A stretch of 64,000 nucleotides of DNA, from NCBI GenBank assembly GCA_030680175.1, contig JAUXWO010000015.1, forward strand, positions 1-64,000, given 5' to 3'. Each line of letters opens with the position of its first letter. Position 1 is the stretch's first letter. The notes beneath the pieces are model-generated. The model saw only the letters and a program-made list of their open reading frames with translations. It did no database searches and was not told the origin of the DNA. The position numbers and the translations under genes were made by a program. Source of the stretch: Vicinamibacterales bacterium. GTDB lineage: Bacteria > Acidobacteriota > Vicinamibacteria > Vicinamibacterales > UBA2999. Of this stretch, positions 42,313 to 49,788 are shown in pieces.

Positions 42313-42884
42313 GCGCCGGCCCCGGGATCGAAGCGCAACACCCGGGTCCGTCCCGTCGCGCCGAAGATGCGCACCGCGAACTGCGGGCCACGCGGGCCGG
42401 CCACGTACAGCGTGCCGCTTGTCGCCGAGCCCACGGGGCTCCACGACAGCATGTTCGCCGCGCCAAGCCGGATCGGGTCGTCGCCCAAGGCCACTGCGGC
42501 GCCCCCATCGATCCCGGGAGTGGAGAAGACCACGGCGAAGTCCACGTCGCCGAAGTGGTCGCCGAGTGCGTCGCTCGGCCCCAGTGGACGGTCGACGCCG
42601 CTCGCGATGTCCGCACTGCGAACGCCGTTTCCATTGCCATCCACGAAGGCCGTGAACCGCACGCCCCCGTCTACCACCTGGAACTGCAGCGCCACGTGCG
42701 CGCCGCGTCGCGCGGCCTCGAGACGGGCCGCGTGCACCTTGGTGGCCACGTACCTCGCCGCGCCATGGGCCCTCGCATCGGCGGCGGCCTGGCCGAGTAT
42801 GGGCACGCTCACGACGCTGAGCAGTGCGACCAGGCCCGCCACGACCACCATCTCCACGAGCGTCGTTCCGCGTTCCCTACCCAT
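42297..42884 (-). CDS. Type II/IV pseudopilin, GspH/FimT family
   Basis: A 195-residue prepilin. The N-terminal MGRERG precedes TTLVEMVVVAGLVALLSVVSV, so prepilin peptidase would cleave after Gly6 and leave the conserved Glu at +5 and a hydrophobic helix. The C-terminal part has the GspH-type strands with VDGGVRFTAFVDGNGNGVRSADI. It is a minor pilin of a pilus, secretion or DNA-uptake machine. A GGAGGG site lies 6 nt before the ATG. It overlaps the pilZ start. Confidence 0.85.
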   Translation of the reverse strand: MGRERGTTLVEMVVVAGLVALLSVVSVPILGQAAADARAHGAARYVATKVHAARLEAARRGAHVALQFQVVDGGVRFTAFVDGNGNGVRSADIASGVDRPLGPSDALGDHFGDVDFAVVFSTPGIDGGAAVALGDDPIRLGAANMLSWSPVGSATSGTLYVAGPRGPQFAVRIFGATGRTRVLRFDPGAGAWRPH

Positions 42885-42980
42885 GCGCAGTCCCTCCGGC
42901 GGTCTCGCCTGCCTCGACCAGGACGCGGCGACCACCGCCCCCACGGCGGCCGCCGTCCCTGGGCAGACGGGTCCCTGACG

Positions 42981-43325
42981 CTAGGCCCACGCCCCCGAGG
43001 GACTCGCCTTGGGCGGCGTCACGCTGATGAGCGGCTTCAGCCGGAGGAAGCTCTTCTCGCCGATGCCCTGCACGTTCATCAGCTCCTCGACCTTCTTGAA
43101 GTCGCCGTTCTTCGTGCGGTACTCGACGATGCGCTCGGCGGTGCGCGGGCCGATGCCGGGCAGGCGTTCGAGCTCGGCGGGTGATGCGGTGTTGAGGTTG
43201 ACGGTCGCGGCCGGCGCCGCCGCCTGGGCCGCGCCGCCGGTCTGCGGGGCTGCGTGCGCCATCATTGCGACGCCGCCGATGAGCGACAGCCACACGACGA
43301 AGAGCCAGCGAGCCGATGCGTGCAT
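42981..43325 (-). CDS. ComEA-like helix-hairpin-helix protein
   Basis: A 114-residue exported protein with a signal peptide (1-25, ending AHA), a short Ala-rich linker and two helix-hairpin-helix motifs: VNLNTASPAELERLPGIGPRTAERIVEYR and FKKVEELMNVQGIGEKSFLRLKPLI. In ComEA such motifs bind incoming double-stranded DNA in the periplasm. A strong AAGGAGG site sets the start. It heads a group with the FimT-like pseudopilin and PilZ genes, consistent with DNA uptake (and with comM at the left end of the window). Confidence 0.85.
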   Translation of the reverse strand: MHASARWLFVVWLSLIGGVAMMAHAAPQTGGAAQAAAPAATVNLNTASPAELERLPGIGPRTAERIVEYRTKNGDFKKVEELMNVQGIGEKSFLRLKPLISVTPPKASPSGAWA

Positions 43326-43745
43326 GGGATCCTCCTTCAGGAACCGAACAGGGTTGACGCCGCGCGGCACGTGCCGCCAGCCGACAGCGAGGTCAGCGCA
43401 CTGTGAACCGGCGCCGACCGCGCGGCAGTGGCGTCCATCGCAAGGACCGCGCCAGCCGCTCGCCCGGGCGCCGCCGCGCAATTCAGGCCTGTTCCGGCTC
43501 GTGCTTCCCCGCTTCATCAGCGCGGACCACGCGCCCGCGTGAACCGCGGTTGGCGCGCCGAGAGGCAGAGCCCTACTCCTCGGCGCGTACGGCCCGGTTC
43601 TCACACGTGCCGGCACGCGCAACTCTCGTTGCGGCCGTGCAGCCACGGTTGCCTCTCGAGAAATCTCTGGCGCCGGCTGGTGGGCGTGTGGGGGAAGAGT
43701 GGCGATGGGTGGAGGCGAGAACCGCTGAGGCGCGTCGGTGCCGCC
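43326..43745. other. Intergenic region between the C39 operon and comEA
   Basis: About 420 bp with no convincing gene or RNA. It should contain the comEA promoter, but no clear boxes were found. A few short open frames lack ribosome sites and recognisable sequence. Confidence 0.4.
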
Positions 43746-44309
43746 TCACTGCTGGCGGTCAACAGACGACGGGGCGTCGACGACAGGCAGCAGCGCGAAG
43801 CCTGACCACACGCGAGCAAAGATGGCCGCGTCGTACGACAGTCGCCCGGCGCGCGGGTCGGCCACGATCAGCCGATCGCCGTGGTGCGCTTCGACGACAA
43901 CGTAGTGGTTCCAGGAGAGGTGGGCGATCCAGGGAGGGGGCAGCGTCTCATGTCGCGCCGGTGCCACAGAGACGGGTCGCAATGCGAGTCCCTCGGAAGC
44001 CGCTCCGATGGACATCTCGGTCAATGAGAGGCCGCCTGGTGGCACAGACAGCTTCGTGAAGAACTGTTCCGTGTCCACGCCATGGCCCATACGCTCCAGG
44101 AGCATGATGAGCGCCGCGACGCCGCAGTCGTCGACCGTCCGCTGATGGACGACGCCCCGGCTGTCGAGCGCCTGGACAAGGGCCGGGTGTTCGACCCGAT
44201 ATGCCGTGGCCAGGAGCGCGCAGACAAGGGCCGCAGCCCCGGAGGCGCCTGCAACCCCACGCGCCGTGGGGCGCCACGGACCCACCTCCTCACCTGAAAC
44301 CGTCCTCAT
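43746..44309 (-). CDS. Membrane-anchored C39-family peptidase
   Basis: A 187-residue protein with one N-terminal transmembrane segment (about 18-40) and a C-terminal papain-like C39 domain. The oxyanion Gln and catalytic Cys are in HQRTVDDCGVAAL, the His in SWNHYVVVEAHHG and the Asp in LIVADPRAG, so the triad is complete. Unlike bacteriocin exporters of the PCAT type, there is no ABC transporter fused to it. Basic residues before the segment predict that the protease faces the periplasm. C39 enzymes cut after double glycine. It is the last gene of a five-gene operon whose first gene encodes a double-glycine precursor. Confidence 0.75.
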   Translation of the reverse strand: MRTVSGEEVGPWRPTARGVAGASGAAALVCALLATAYRVEHPALVQALDSRGVVHQRTVDDCGVAALIMLLERMGHGVDTEQFFTKLSVPPGGLSLTEMSIGAASEGLALRPVSVAPARHETLPPPWIAHLSWNHYVVVEAHHGDRLIVADPRAGRLSYDAAIFARVWSGFALLPVVDAPSSVDRQQ

Positions 44310-44968
44310 CGCACGAGCAGTTCAAACAGCGCTACGGTTCCCTGAATCACGACGACGGTGACGGAGGCTGTGATGGCCGCGGTCCGGAGCGGCAGACGCT
44401 GCAGCACCATCAAGCCCGCCGTCGCGATGGCCACCGACCAGACCTCGAACGGTCCGAAGTGCCGACCGACGAGCATGACCACGTCGGGCAGGTCGCCCGC
44501 CAGTGCGAGCACGGCATCGAATCCCGTGCGAACCTCGACGGCAGAGCCCGGAGCACCGGTCAACTCACGCGCCCAGAGGACAATGGCCACCAGAAGGCGC
44601 CGAAAGATCTCGACCCCCTGCGTGACCGCCGCGATCAGAAAGCACGTCCGCCATTCCGTCTCGAAGCCACCGAACACCGGAAACGTCCAGAGCAGTCCTG
44701 CCATGACGGTTGCACTCGCCAGCGCCCCGACTGGCGCGAACGCTCCGATGTTCAGCACGACGATGCGCCAGGCCAGGCCCTCCTCGACTGGCACGCCAGA
44801 CGTCTGAATGGTGGCCAACATAAACGGGATGAGCCATGCGGCGCTGGCCACCGTCGCAACCAGCAGGCCGACCACCACAACCAGCAGAGGCTGCGTCTTT
44901 GAGTACGGCCGAAGGGCCTCACGCGGCCACAGTGGGCCGGACAGCGGGAGCAGCAGGGCGTCGAGCAT
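44306..44968 (-). CDS. Yip1-like multi-spanning membrane protein
   Basis: A 220-residue protein with about five hydrophobic segments and the PLSGPLWPREALRPYSKTQPLLVVVVG start seen in bacterial Yip1-domain proteins. No catalytic motif is visible. It overlaps the C39 peptidase gene by 4 bp (ATGA) and follows the ABC permease gene by 15 bp. In such a cluster it could serve as an immunity or export partner, which is speculation from context. Confidence 0.6.
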   Translation of the reverse strand: MLDALLLPLSGPLWPREALRPYSKTQPLLVVVVGLLVATVASAAWLIPFMLATIQTSGVPVEEGLAWRIVVLNIGAFAPVGALASATVMAGLLWTFPVFGGFETEWRTCFLIAAVTQGVEIFRRLLVAIVLWARELTGAPGSAVEVRTGFDAVLALAGDLPDVVMLVGRHFGPFEVWSVAIATAGLMVLQRLPLRTAAITASVTVVVIQGTVALFELLVR

Positions 44969-44983
44969 CGGCCACCTCGATTC

Positions 44984-45679
44984 CTAGTTGCGCCGGGCGA
45001 CCAGCGCCTCGTCCGTCAGCATCGCGAGAGCCACGCGAAGGGTGACGAACAAGAGGAGGGTCGTCCCCATCACGAGCAACACAAGCAGCGCGGGTCTGAG
45101 CAGGAGCAGTCCGAACCAGAGCCCGATGACCACGGCCATCATGGGTCCAGACACCAGCAGCGCCATGCTCGAGGCTGTCTGTGGATCGGTCGTTCGCCCC
45201 GATGCCACCATCACGACGGCCGTGAGTAGACATCCCAGCAGCAGGACGAGCAGCAGCAATCCGGATGCGACCGGCCATGACCACAGCGCGGCGCTCTGCC
45301 CCGGGAGCAGCCACAACGCCAGCAGGAGTGCCAGGGCCACGGCGGCCGTCTCGACGAGGGCGATGCCGTAGATCGCCAGCGCCTTGCCGGTCAGCAGGTC
45401 AACCTTCGAGATCGGCAACAGCAGCAGCGCCTCCAACGTGCCACGGCTGCGCTCGTGTACGAGTACGTGTGCCCCTACGGAGACCGGGGTCCCGCACACC
45501 GCGATCAGCAGCAGCCCGCCGGCCAGACCTGCGGCGTCCTCGCCCGCGGTCTGGATGATGCGGTTCAGCGTGAGCGTCAGCAACGTGAACAACGCCATCG
45601 CATGGGTCACGAGCAGCACGCGATTCCTGAGGATGCTCTGCCATTGGAGCCGTGCGACCCGGAGCAGATGCTCGCTCAA
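44984..45679 (-). CDS. ABC-2 type transporter permease
   Basis: A 231-residue protein with six hydrophobic segments in the ABC-2/NatB layout: a first helix LLVTHAMALFTLLTLTLN, the cytoplasmic HERSRGTLEALLLLPISKVDLLTGK loop typical for coupling to the ATPase, then paired helices. It begins at TTG inside the ATPase stop (TTGA overlap), which implies coupled translation. With the ATPase it probably exports a peptide or lipid or protects the cell from its own peptide (compare BcrAB/LanFE-type immunity exporters). Confidence 0.75.
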   Translation of the reverse strand: MSEHLLRVARLQWQSILRNRVLLVTHAMALFTLLTLTLNRIIQTAGEDAAGLAGGLLLIAVCGTPVSVGAHVLVHERSRGTLEALLLLPISKVDLLTGKALAIYGIALVETAAVALALLLALWLLPGQSAALWSWPVASGLLLLVLLLGCLLTAVVMVASGRTTDPQTASSMALLVSGPMMAVVIGLWFGLLLLRPALLVLLVMGTTLLLFVTLRVALAMLTDEALVARRN

Positions 45680-46425
45680 TGCACTCTCGCCTCCTCTCCA
45701 CCGGCTCCTCGCCTCAGCCGGGCGTAGACCGCATCCAGATCTGAGGCGCCGGACAGCCCGACCTCACGCGCCATGTGCTCGAACCCCTCGTACTCTCGGG
45801 TCGCCCCCTCGGCCAGGACGAGCAGCCTGTCGCTCAGGCCCGCGAGATCCGACAGCGTATGGCTGCTGATCAGGATGGCTGCGCCCCGCCTTGTGCGCTC
45901 CCGCAGCACCTGCTTGATGTCGTGTCGTGCCAAGGGGTCCAGGCTCTCGAAGGGCTCGTCCAGGAGAATCACCTGCGCCCATGGGTGGGTCGCACGGGCT
46001 ACCGCAAGGCGCTGCCTGTAGCCCGTGGAAAGCGTCGACACTTGCGCCTCCTTCACACTCCAGAGGCCGCAGGTCGTGATGGCCATCTCGACAGCGGCCT
46101 CACGTTCCATGACGCCGCCTCCGTAGAACGACAGGAAGAACCGCAGGTTCTCGAGGACGGTCAGTTCATCGTAGTGACCGGCGCGCTCGATCAGCGCTCC
46201 GAGATGCGCACGTGCCACAACGGCCTCCGCGTGTTCCATGACGGTCACACGACCGGATGAAGGGTTGAGCAGCTTCGCAGCAAGGCGCAGGAGCGTGGTC
46301 TTGCCGGCTCCGTTATCTCCAATGAGTCCGACGACCTCGCCAGCCGACAGACGGAAGCTGACATCGCGCACGACCATCTCGCCATCGAACGCTTTGGAGA
46401 CCGATTCGAACAGCAGCCGTGACAT
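45676..46425 (-). CDS. ABC transporter ATP-binding protein
   Basis: A 249-residue ATPase: Walker A GDNGAGKTT (about 37-45), signature LSTGYRQRLAVARA, Walker B VILLDEPFESLDP, and an H-loop in ISSHTL. The signature starts with LSTG, as in NatA/CcmA-like exporters. Start 46425 has a GAGGAG site. It is followed at once by the permease gene and preceded by 142 bp after the small precursor gene. Confidence 0.88.
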   Translation of the reverse strand: MSRLLFESVSKAFDGEMVVRDVSFRLSAGEVVGLIGDNGAGKTTLLRLAAKLLNPSSGRVTVMEHAEAVVARAHLGALIERAGHYDELTVLENLRFFLSFYGGGVMEREAAVEMAITTCGLWSVKEAQVSTLSTGYRQRLAVARATHPWAQVILLDEPFESLDPLARHDIKQVLRERTRRGAAILISSHTLSDLAGLSDRLLVLAEGATREYEGFEHMAREVGLSGASDLDAVYARLRRGAGGEEARVH

Positions 46426-46567
46426 GGTTTCTCCTCGCTGGAGTGCCACCGCTCGACGGGGACGGACGGTGCCCGTTGGACAACGGGTGAACGTGCCCTC
46501 TGGCACGGCACCATCGCGGCGCCGGGCATCGTCCGCCCCGCGTTCGGTCGCAGGCCTCAGGCCAGCG

Positions 46568-46858
46568 CTACATGTTCTGGTAGATCAGGCGCCCGAGACC
46601 CCAGAGCGCGCACGCCGCCAGACCGACCGTACTCGCAGGAAAGACGAGCGCACCGACGGCTGAGATCGCGCAGCCCGCATCGATAGCCACCCCCCAGTTC
46701 ACGCCGCCACGCACCGTCTCGAAGTCACACAGCGGGGCCTGCGCAACCGCAAGCAAGGACTGGGCCTCCACCGGGCCCGCGAGGTTCACGAGGGCCAGCA
46801 GCACGAGCACCGCCAACCCGAGCGCCGGTGAAACCGACCACTTCGCCACTTCACTCAT
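46568..46858 (-). CDS. Small secreted double-glycine precursor peptide (bacteriocin-like)
   Basis: A 96-residue product. Residues 1-32 look like a Sec signal peptide (hydrophobic core LGLAVLVLLALVNLAG, cleavage near VEA-QS). Next comes a 20-residue propeptide ending CDFETVRGG. It fits the double-glycine leader rule: Val at -4, Phe at -7, Asp at -8. The remaining 44 residues (starting VNWGVAIDAGC) are glycine-rich and hydrophobic with two cysteines (core residues 11 and 31), like class II bacteriocins. The GGAGGAGGT ribosome site is the strongest in the area, fitting a highly made peptide. An alternative is a small two-helix membrane protein. No name is assigned. Confidence 0.6.
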   Translation of the reverse strand: MSEVAKWSVSPALGLAVLVLLALVNLAGPVEAQSLLAVAQAPLCDFETVRGGVNWGVAIDAGCAISAVGALVFPASTVGLAACALWGLGRLIYQNM

Positions 46859-47268
46859 CACGCACCTCCTCCGCCGCAGGTCTTCACGCGGCGTTCGAGG
46901 TGCGAGGGGCAAGGTCGGGGCCACATGCCCCGTGCGCCCGTATGTTCATCACGCACATGGACTTCATCGATTCGGCGTCCTGCCCATGATGGTTCGCTTG
47001 CGAGCGGGACGCTCACTCCGGTTTGCGAGCGGGCGCACGTCTGCGTTCCACTCGCGGATTCCCGACGACAACCGAAGTCCGGGTACAGCAACGACAGTTG
47101 CCCCTTGGATTGGTGTGCCGACGTGGTTGGCTCACGGGTAGCGCTCCGTGAGAATTCGCACCCTGCGCCACAATCCGAAGCGGGCACGAACTACCCTCTA
47201 CCCGTGTCGTCACGGTCAGCGTGCCGTCGCCCCTCCGCGCGCGCCTGACTCCGCGATAAGATCGTTCG
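46859..47268. other. Divergent region between the precursor operon and the spermidine-synthase-like gene
   Basis: About 410 bp, visibly less GC-rich than the flanking plus-strand genes. The right end holds the leaderless promoter at 47257. The promoter of the minus-strand operon must lie in the left part but was not identified. No gene is supported; a 69-codon open frame at 46932 has no ribosome site or recognisable sequence. Confidence 0.4.
47257..47262 (+). promoter_or_regulatory. -10 box of the spermidine-synthase-like gene, leaderless spacing
   Basis: TAAGAT lies exactly 6 nt before the GTG start at 47269. There is no ribosome binding site. Confidence 0.5.
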
Positions 47269-47943
47269 GTGAGACCCTGGGAGCTGCTCGGCGAGACCGA
47301 GGCGCCGGACGGCACCGCGATGGCCCTGACCCGGCGGTCGGGGGAATACGTGATCCTCGCCGGCGGCGAGAGCCTGATGTCGAGCCGCATGCACGGCTCC
47401 GAGGAGGCGCTGGCCACGCTCGGCTGCGAGGACGCCCGCCACCTCGAGGCGCCCCACGTCCTCGTCGGCGGCCTCGGCATGGGCTTCACGCTGCGCGCCG
47501 CCCTCGACCTCCTGCCGCCCGGCGCCACCGTCACCGTCGCCGAACTCATCCCCGCCGTCGTCGACTGGAACCGCGGACCGCTCGGGCCGCTCGCCCACCA
47601 TCCACTGAAGGATCCCCGCGTGCGTGTGGACCCGCGCGACGTCAGGCTCGTCCTCGAGACCGCCACGGCCGCCTTCGACGCCGTGCTGCTCGATGTGGAC
47701 AACGGACCCGCGCCGTTCACCTCCGACGACAACGCCACGCTCTACGCCGACCGCGGCATCGCGGCCATCCGCCGCGCCCTGCGGCCGGACGGGGTCCTGG
47801 CCGTTTGGTCCGCGCGCGAGGACCGCAAGTTCGAACAGCGCCTGCGCTACGGCGGCTTCCGCGCCCGGGCCGAGCGCGTGCGCGGCCGCCTCCGCAAGGG
47901 CGGCCCGCACCACGTCATCTTCGTCGCGACGCTCGAAGCGTAG
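47269..47943 (+). CDS. Spermidine synthase-like class I methyltransferase-fold protein
   Basis: A 224-residue Rossmann-fold protein resembling the catalytic domain of spermidine synthases and related SAM-dependent enzymes. It has the nucleotide loop LVGGLGMGFTLRAAL (about 65-79), the acidic VTVAELIPAVVDWNR strand end, and YADRGIAAIRRALRPDGVLAVWSARED near the C terminus. The N-terminal beta-strand domain of true polyamine synthases is short here and the gatekeeper loop is not recognised, so a different aminopropyl- or methyltransferase role is possible. It starts with GTG, set by the -10 box spacing. Confidence 0.65.
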   Translation: MRPWELLGETEAPDGTAMALTRRSGEYVILAGGESLMSSRMHGSEEALATLGCEDARHLEAPHVLVGGLGMGFTLRAALDLLPPGATVTVAELIPAVVDWNRGPLGPLAHHPLKDPRVRVDPRDVRLVLETATAAFDAVLLDVDNGPAPFTSDDNATLYADRGIAAIRRALRPDGVLAVWSAREDRKFEQRLRYGGFRARAERVRGRLRKGGPHHVIFVATLEA

Positions 47944-47978
47944 CCGCGTCACGTCGCGGACATGGAGCGACGGGGGGC

Positions 47979-48212
47979 ATCCGCAGATTGCACGGATTAC
48001 ACCGATTCCGGACGGGCGAGCGCCCCGCGGCTGCGGGTCCCAGGACCCGCAGCCTGGCGTACGAGTGGGGCCGGATCCGAGTGAGTGTCCCTGCCGACTG
48101 CACTCACTCGGATCCGGCCCCACTCGTACGCCCGGCCGGCCCCGGGCCGGCCGCGGGACGCGACCCCACTAAGCTCCGTGAATCCGCGTCATCGGCGTAA
48201 TCCGCGGATCCG
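47979..48212. repeat. Nested palindromic element between convergent genes
   Basis: Three nested or adjacent inverted structures. The outer imperfect arms are ATCCGCAGATTGCACGGATT... (47979-48012) and a matching segment near 48178-48212. A perfect 11-bp stem lies at 48030-48040/48043-48053 (GCTGCGGGTCC). A perfect 32-bp stem with a 13-nt loop lies at 48056-48087/48101-48132. The ATCCGCG...GGATTACGC type outer arms recur widely in bacterial intergenic repeats. It may act as a two-way transcription end for the genes on both sides. Confidence 0.7.
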
Positions 48213-48217
48213 GCCCC

Positions 48218-49339
48218 TCAGAACTTCGCCACCAGCGCGACCGCAATCACCGTGTCCCGCCGCTCGAACCCCGGCACCGGCTGATTCACCATGCGCAGTT
48301 CGTGGGCGACGCGGATCGACAGCACCCGCGTCATCGTCGTCGTCACGGCGAGCGTGTTCGACAGACGCCAGTCCTCGCGCTCATCGAGCGATGCCGTCAC
48401 CAGCGCATCGTCGGTCACCGCCGTGGCGCGGGTGATCTGCCATCGGTAGGCGCCGCCGAGGTTGGCCAACGCGGACGAGAGCGTGGGGCTCGCCAGACGC
48501 GTCTCGCGCGAGTAGCCGAGCGCGGCGTCCAGGCGAAGCCGGTGCGCGCCGCTCGTCGACACGTTCCAGCCCAGCCCGGCGTCGGTCGTGACCCGGCGGT
48601 CGATGCCGGCGAACTCATTCGCCAGGTAAGCGCCGCGGCCGAACACCTCGAGGTGCGGCGTCAGCCGCCGCGACTGCCGCACGTCGGCCGTGAGCGCCTC
48701 GGCCGTGCGCACTTGGTCGGTCTCGCTGCGCACGAATGACGCCTTCGCGTCGGTGCGCCACGCCCCCGGCCGCCACGTCACCGCCCCACCCACGCCGAGC
48801 GTCTGCGTTTCGGTATTGCCGCCGGTCGAGACCAGCGACAGCTCGCCCGACCGCTCCCAGAGCGGCGGCGGCGCGTTCTCGCGCGCGAACTGCTGCGCCA
48901 GACCCCCGCCGGCCGGGCCGGCATGCCGCAGCGCCAGCCGCCACCCCTCGCCGTCGTGCCGCCAGACGTCCGTCACCAGGCTGCGGATGATCGCCCGGTC
49001 GCACGTCTCGGGATCCCGGAAGGTCGTGAGGACGAACGAGACCACGGCCGAGGCCTCGCCGTTGTCGAGCAGCCGGAAGTCCGTCAGCTCGAACGTGTCG
49101 CCCCAGCAGAGCGTGAGCGCATTGGCGAGCCACCTCTCGCGCGGCACGTCCGGCAGCCCACGCAGGACGAAGTCCGGGGCGAGCAGCGCCTCGAAGCCGG
49201 CGGCATCCTTGGTCGTCAGGGCCGTCGCGAGCCGCGTCTCCAGGGCACGGAGGGCGTCTGCCTCGGGTGACTGCGCACGGGCCGGGGTGGGGACGAGCAT
49301 CGAGACGAGCAGCACGAGCAGAACCAGGAATGAGTGCAT
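48218..49339 (-). CDS. NTF2-like domain fused to a DUF481 outer-membrane barrel
   Basis: A 373-residue exported protein with a signal peptide (1-22, ending ARAQ). Residues about 25-150 form an NTF2/DUF4440-type domain (ALETRLATALTTKDAAGFEALLAPDFVLRG; WRHDGEGWRLALRHAG). Residues about 165-373 are a DUF481/YdiY-like beta-barrel with alternating strands (GELSLVSTGGNTETQTLGVGG, TVIAVALVAKF) ending in Phe, as outer membrane proteins do. The fusion suggests a periplasmic ligand-binding cap on a membrane barrel; the function of DUF481 is not established. Confidence 0.75.
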   Translation of the reverse strand: MHSFLVLLVLLVSMLVPTPARAQSPEADALRALETRLATALTTKDAAGFEALLAPDFVLRGLPDVPRERWLANALTLCWGDTFELTDFRLLDNGEASAVVSFVLTTFRDPETCDRAIIRSLVTDVWRHDGEGWRLALRHAGPAGGGLAQQFARENAPPPLWERSGELSLVSTGGNTETQTLGVGGAVTWRPGAWRTDAKASFVRSETDQVRTAEALTADVRQSRRLTPHLEVFGRGAYLANEFAGIDRRVTTDAGLGWNVSTSGAHRLRLDAALGYSRETRLASPTLSSALANLGGAYRWQITRATAVTDDALVTASLDEREDWRLSNTLAVTTTMTRVLSIRVAHELRMVNQPVPGFERRDTVIAVALVAKF

Positions 49340-49415
49340 GCCTTCAGTGTTGCAGGTGCAGGCCGCAATGGAAAGCACCGCGGACGCGCCAGTGGACAGA
49401 CCGCCGGCCGTACAT

Positions 49416-49428
49416 GTATGTTGCATAC
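49416..49428. promoter_or_regulatory. Palindrome in the padR promoter
   Basis: GTATG-TTG-CATAC, a perfect 13-bp palindrome ending 4 bp before the padR ATG (49433). PadR proteins bind short AT-rich palindromes in their own promoter, so this is the likely autoregulatory site. Confidence 0.55.
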
Positions 49429-49432
49429 CTAT

Positions 49433-49774
49433 ATGGATGCCACCGACACGACGTCGCTCCAGAAAGGCAGCGCCGAACTGCTGGTGCTGGCCGTCCTCGA
49501 CGGCCCGGCCCGCCACGGCTACGAACTCGCGCAGATCATCGAGACGCGCTCCGACGGCCGCCTGCGCTTTCAGGCCGCCACGCTCTATCCCCTGCTCTAC
49601 AAGCTCGAAAAGCGCGGGCTGGTCGCCGGCAAGTGGGTCGAGAAGCCCGGCGAGCGCCGCCGGCGCTTCTACCGCCTCACGCCCGCGGGCAAGACGATGC
49701 TGCGCGAGCGACGGAAGCTCTGGCGCGCGTTCCTCGAGGCGCTCGACCAGGTCGCCGCCGTGCGGCACGCCTAA
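49433..49774 (+). CDS. PadR family transcriptional regulator
   Basis: A 113-residue winged-helix protein. The body LQKGSAELLVLAVLDGPARHGYELAQIIETRSDGRL, FQAATLYPLLYKLEKRGLVAGKW and RRFYRLTPAGKTML is the full PadR N-terminal domain. The short C terminus places it in the PadR-s2 group. The ATG at 49433 follows the palindrome; the longer upstream reading lacks similarity. It is directly followed (14 bp) by an ADOP permease gene, the standard PadR-ADOP pair of acidobacteria, and probably represses it. Confidence 0.9.
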   Translation: MDATDTTSLQKGSAELLVLAVLDGPARHGYELAQIIETRSDGRLRFQAATLYPLLYKLEKRGLVAGKWVEKPGERRRRFYRLTPAGKTMLRERRKLWRAFLEALDQVAAVRHA

Positions 49775-49788
49775 GACAGAGGCCCCCC

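Noticed and set aside
43403-44059. 218-codon plus-strand frame overlapping the C39 peptidase gene
   Set aside because: Arg/Ala-rich shadow composition; the opposite strand has an intact catalytic triad.
46932-47141. 69-codon plus-strand frame next to the precursor operon
   Set aside because: No ribosome site, no recognisable features; the region more likely holds promoters.
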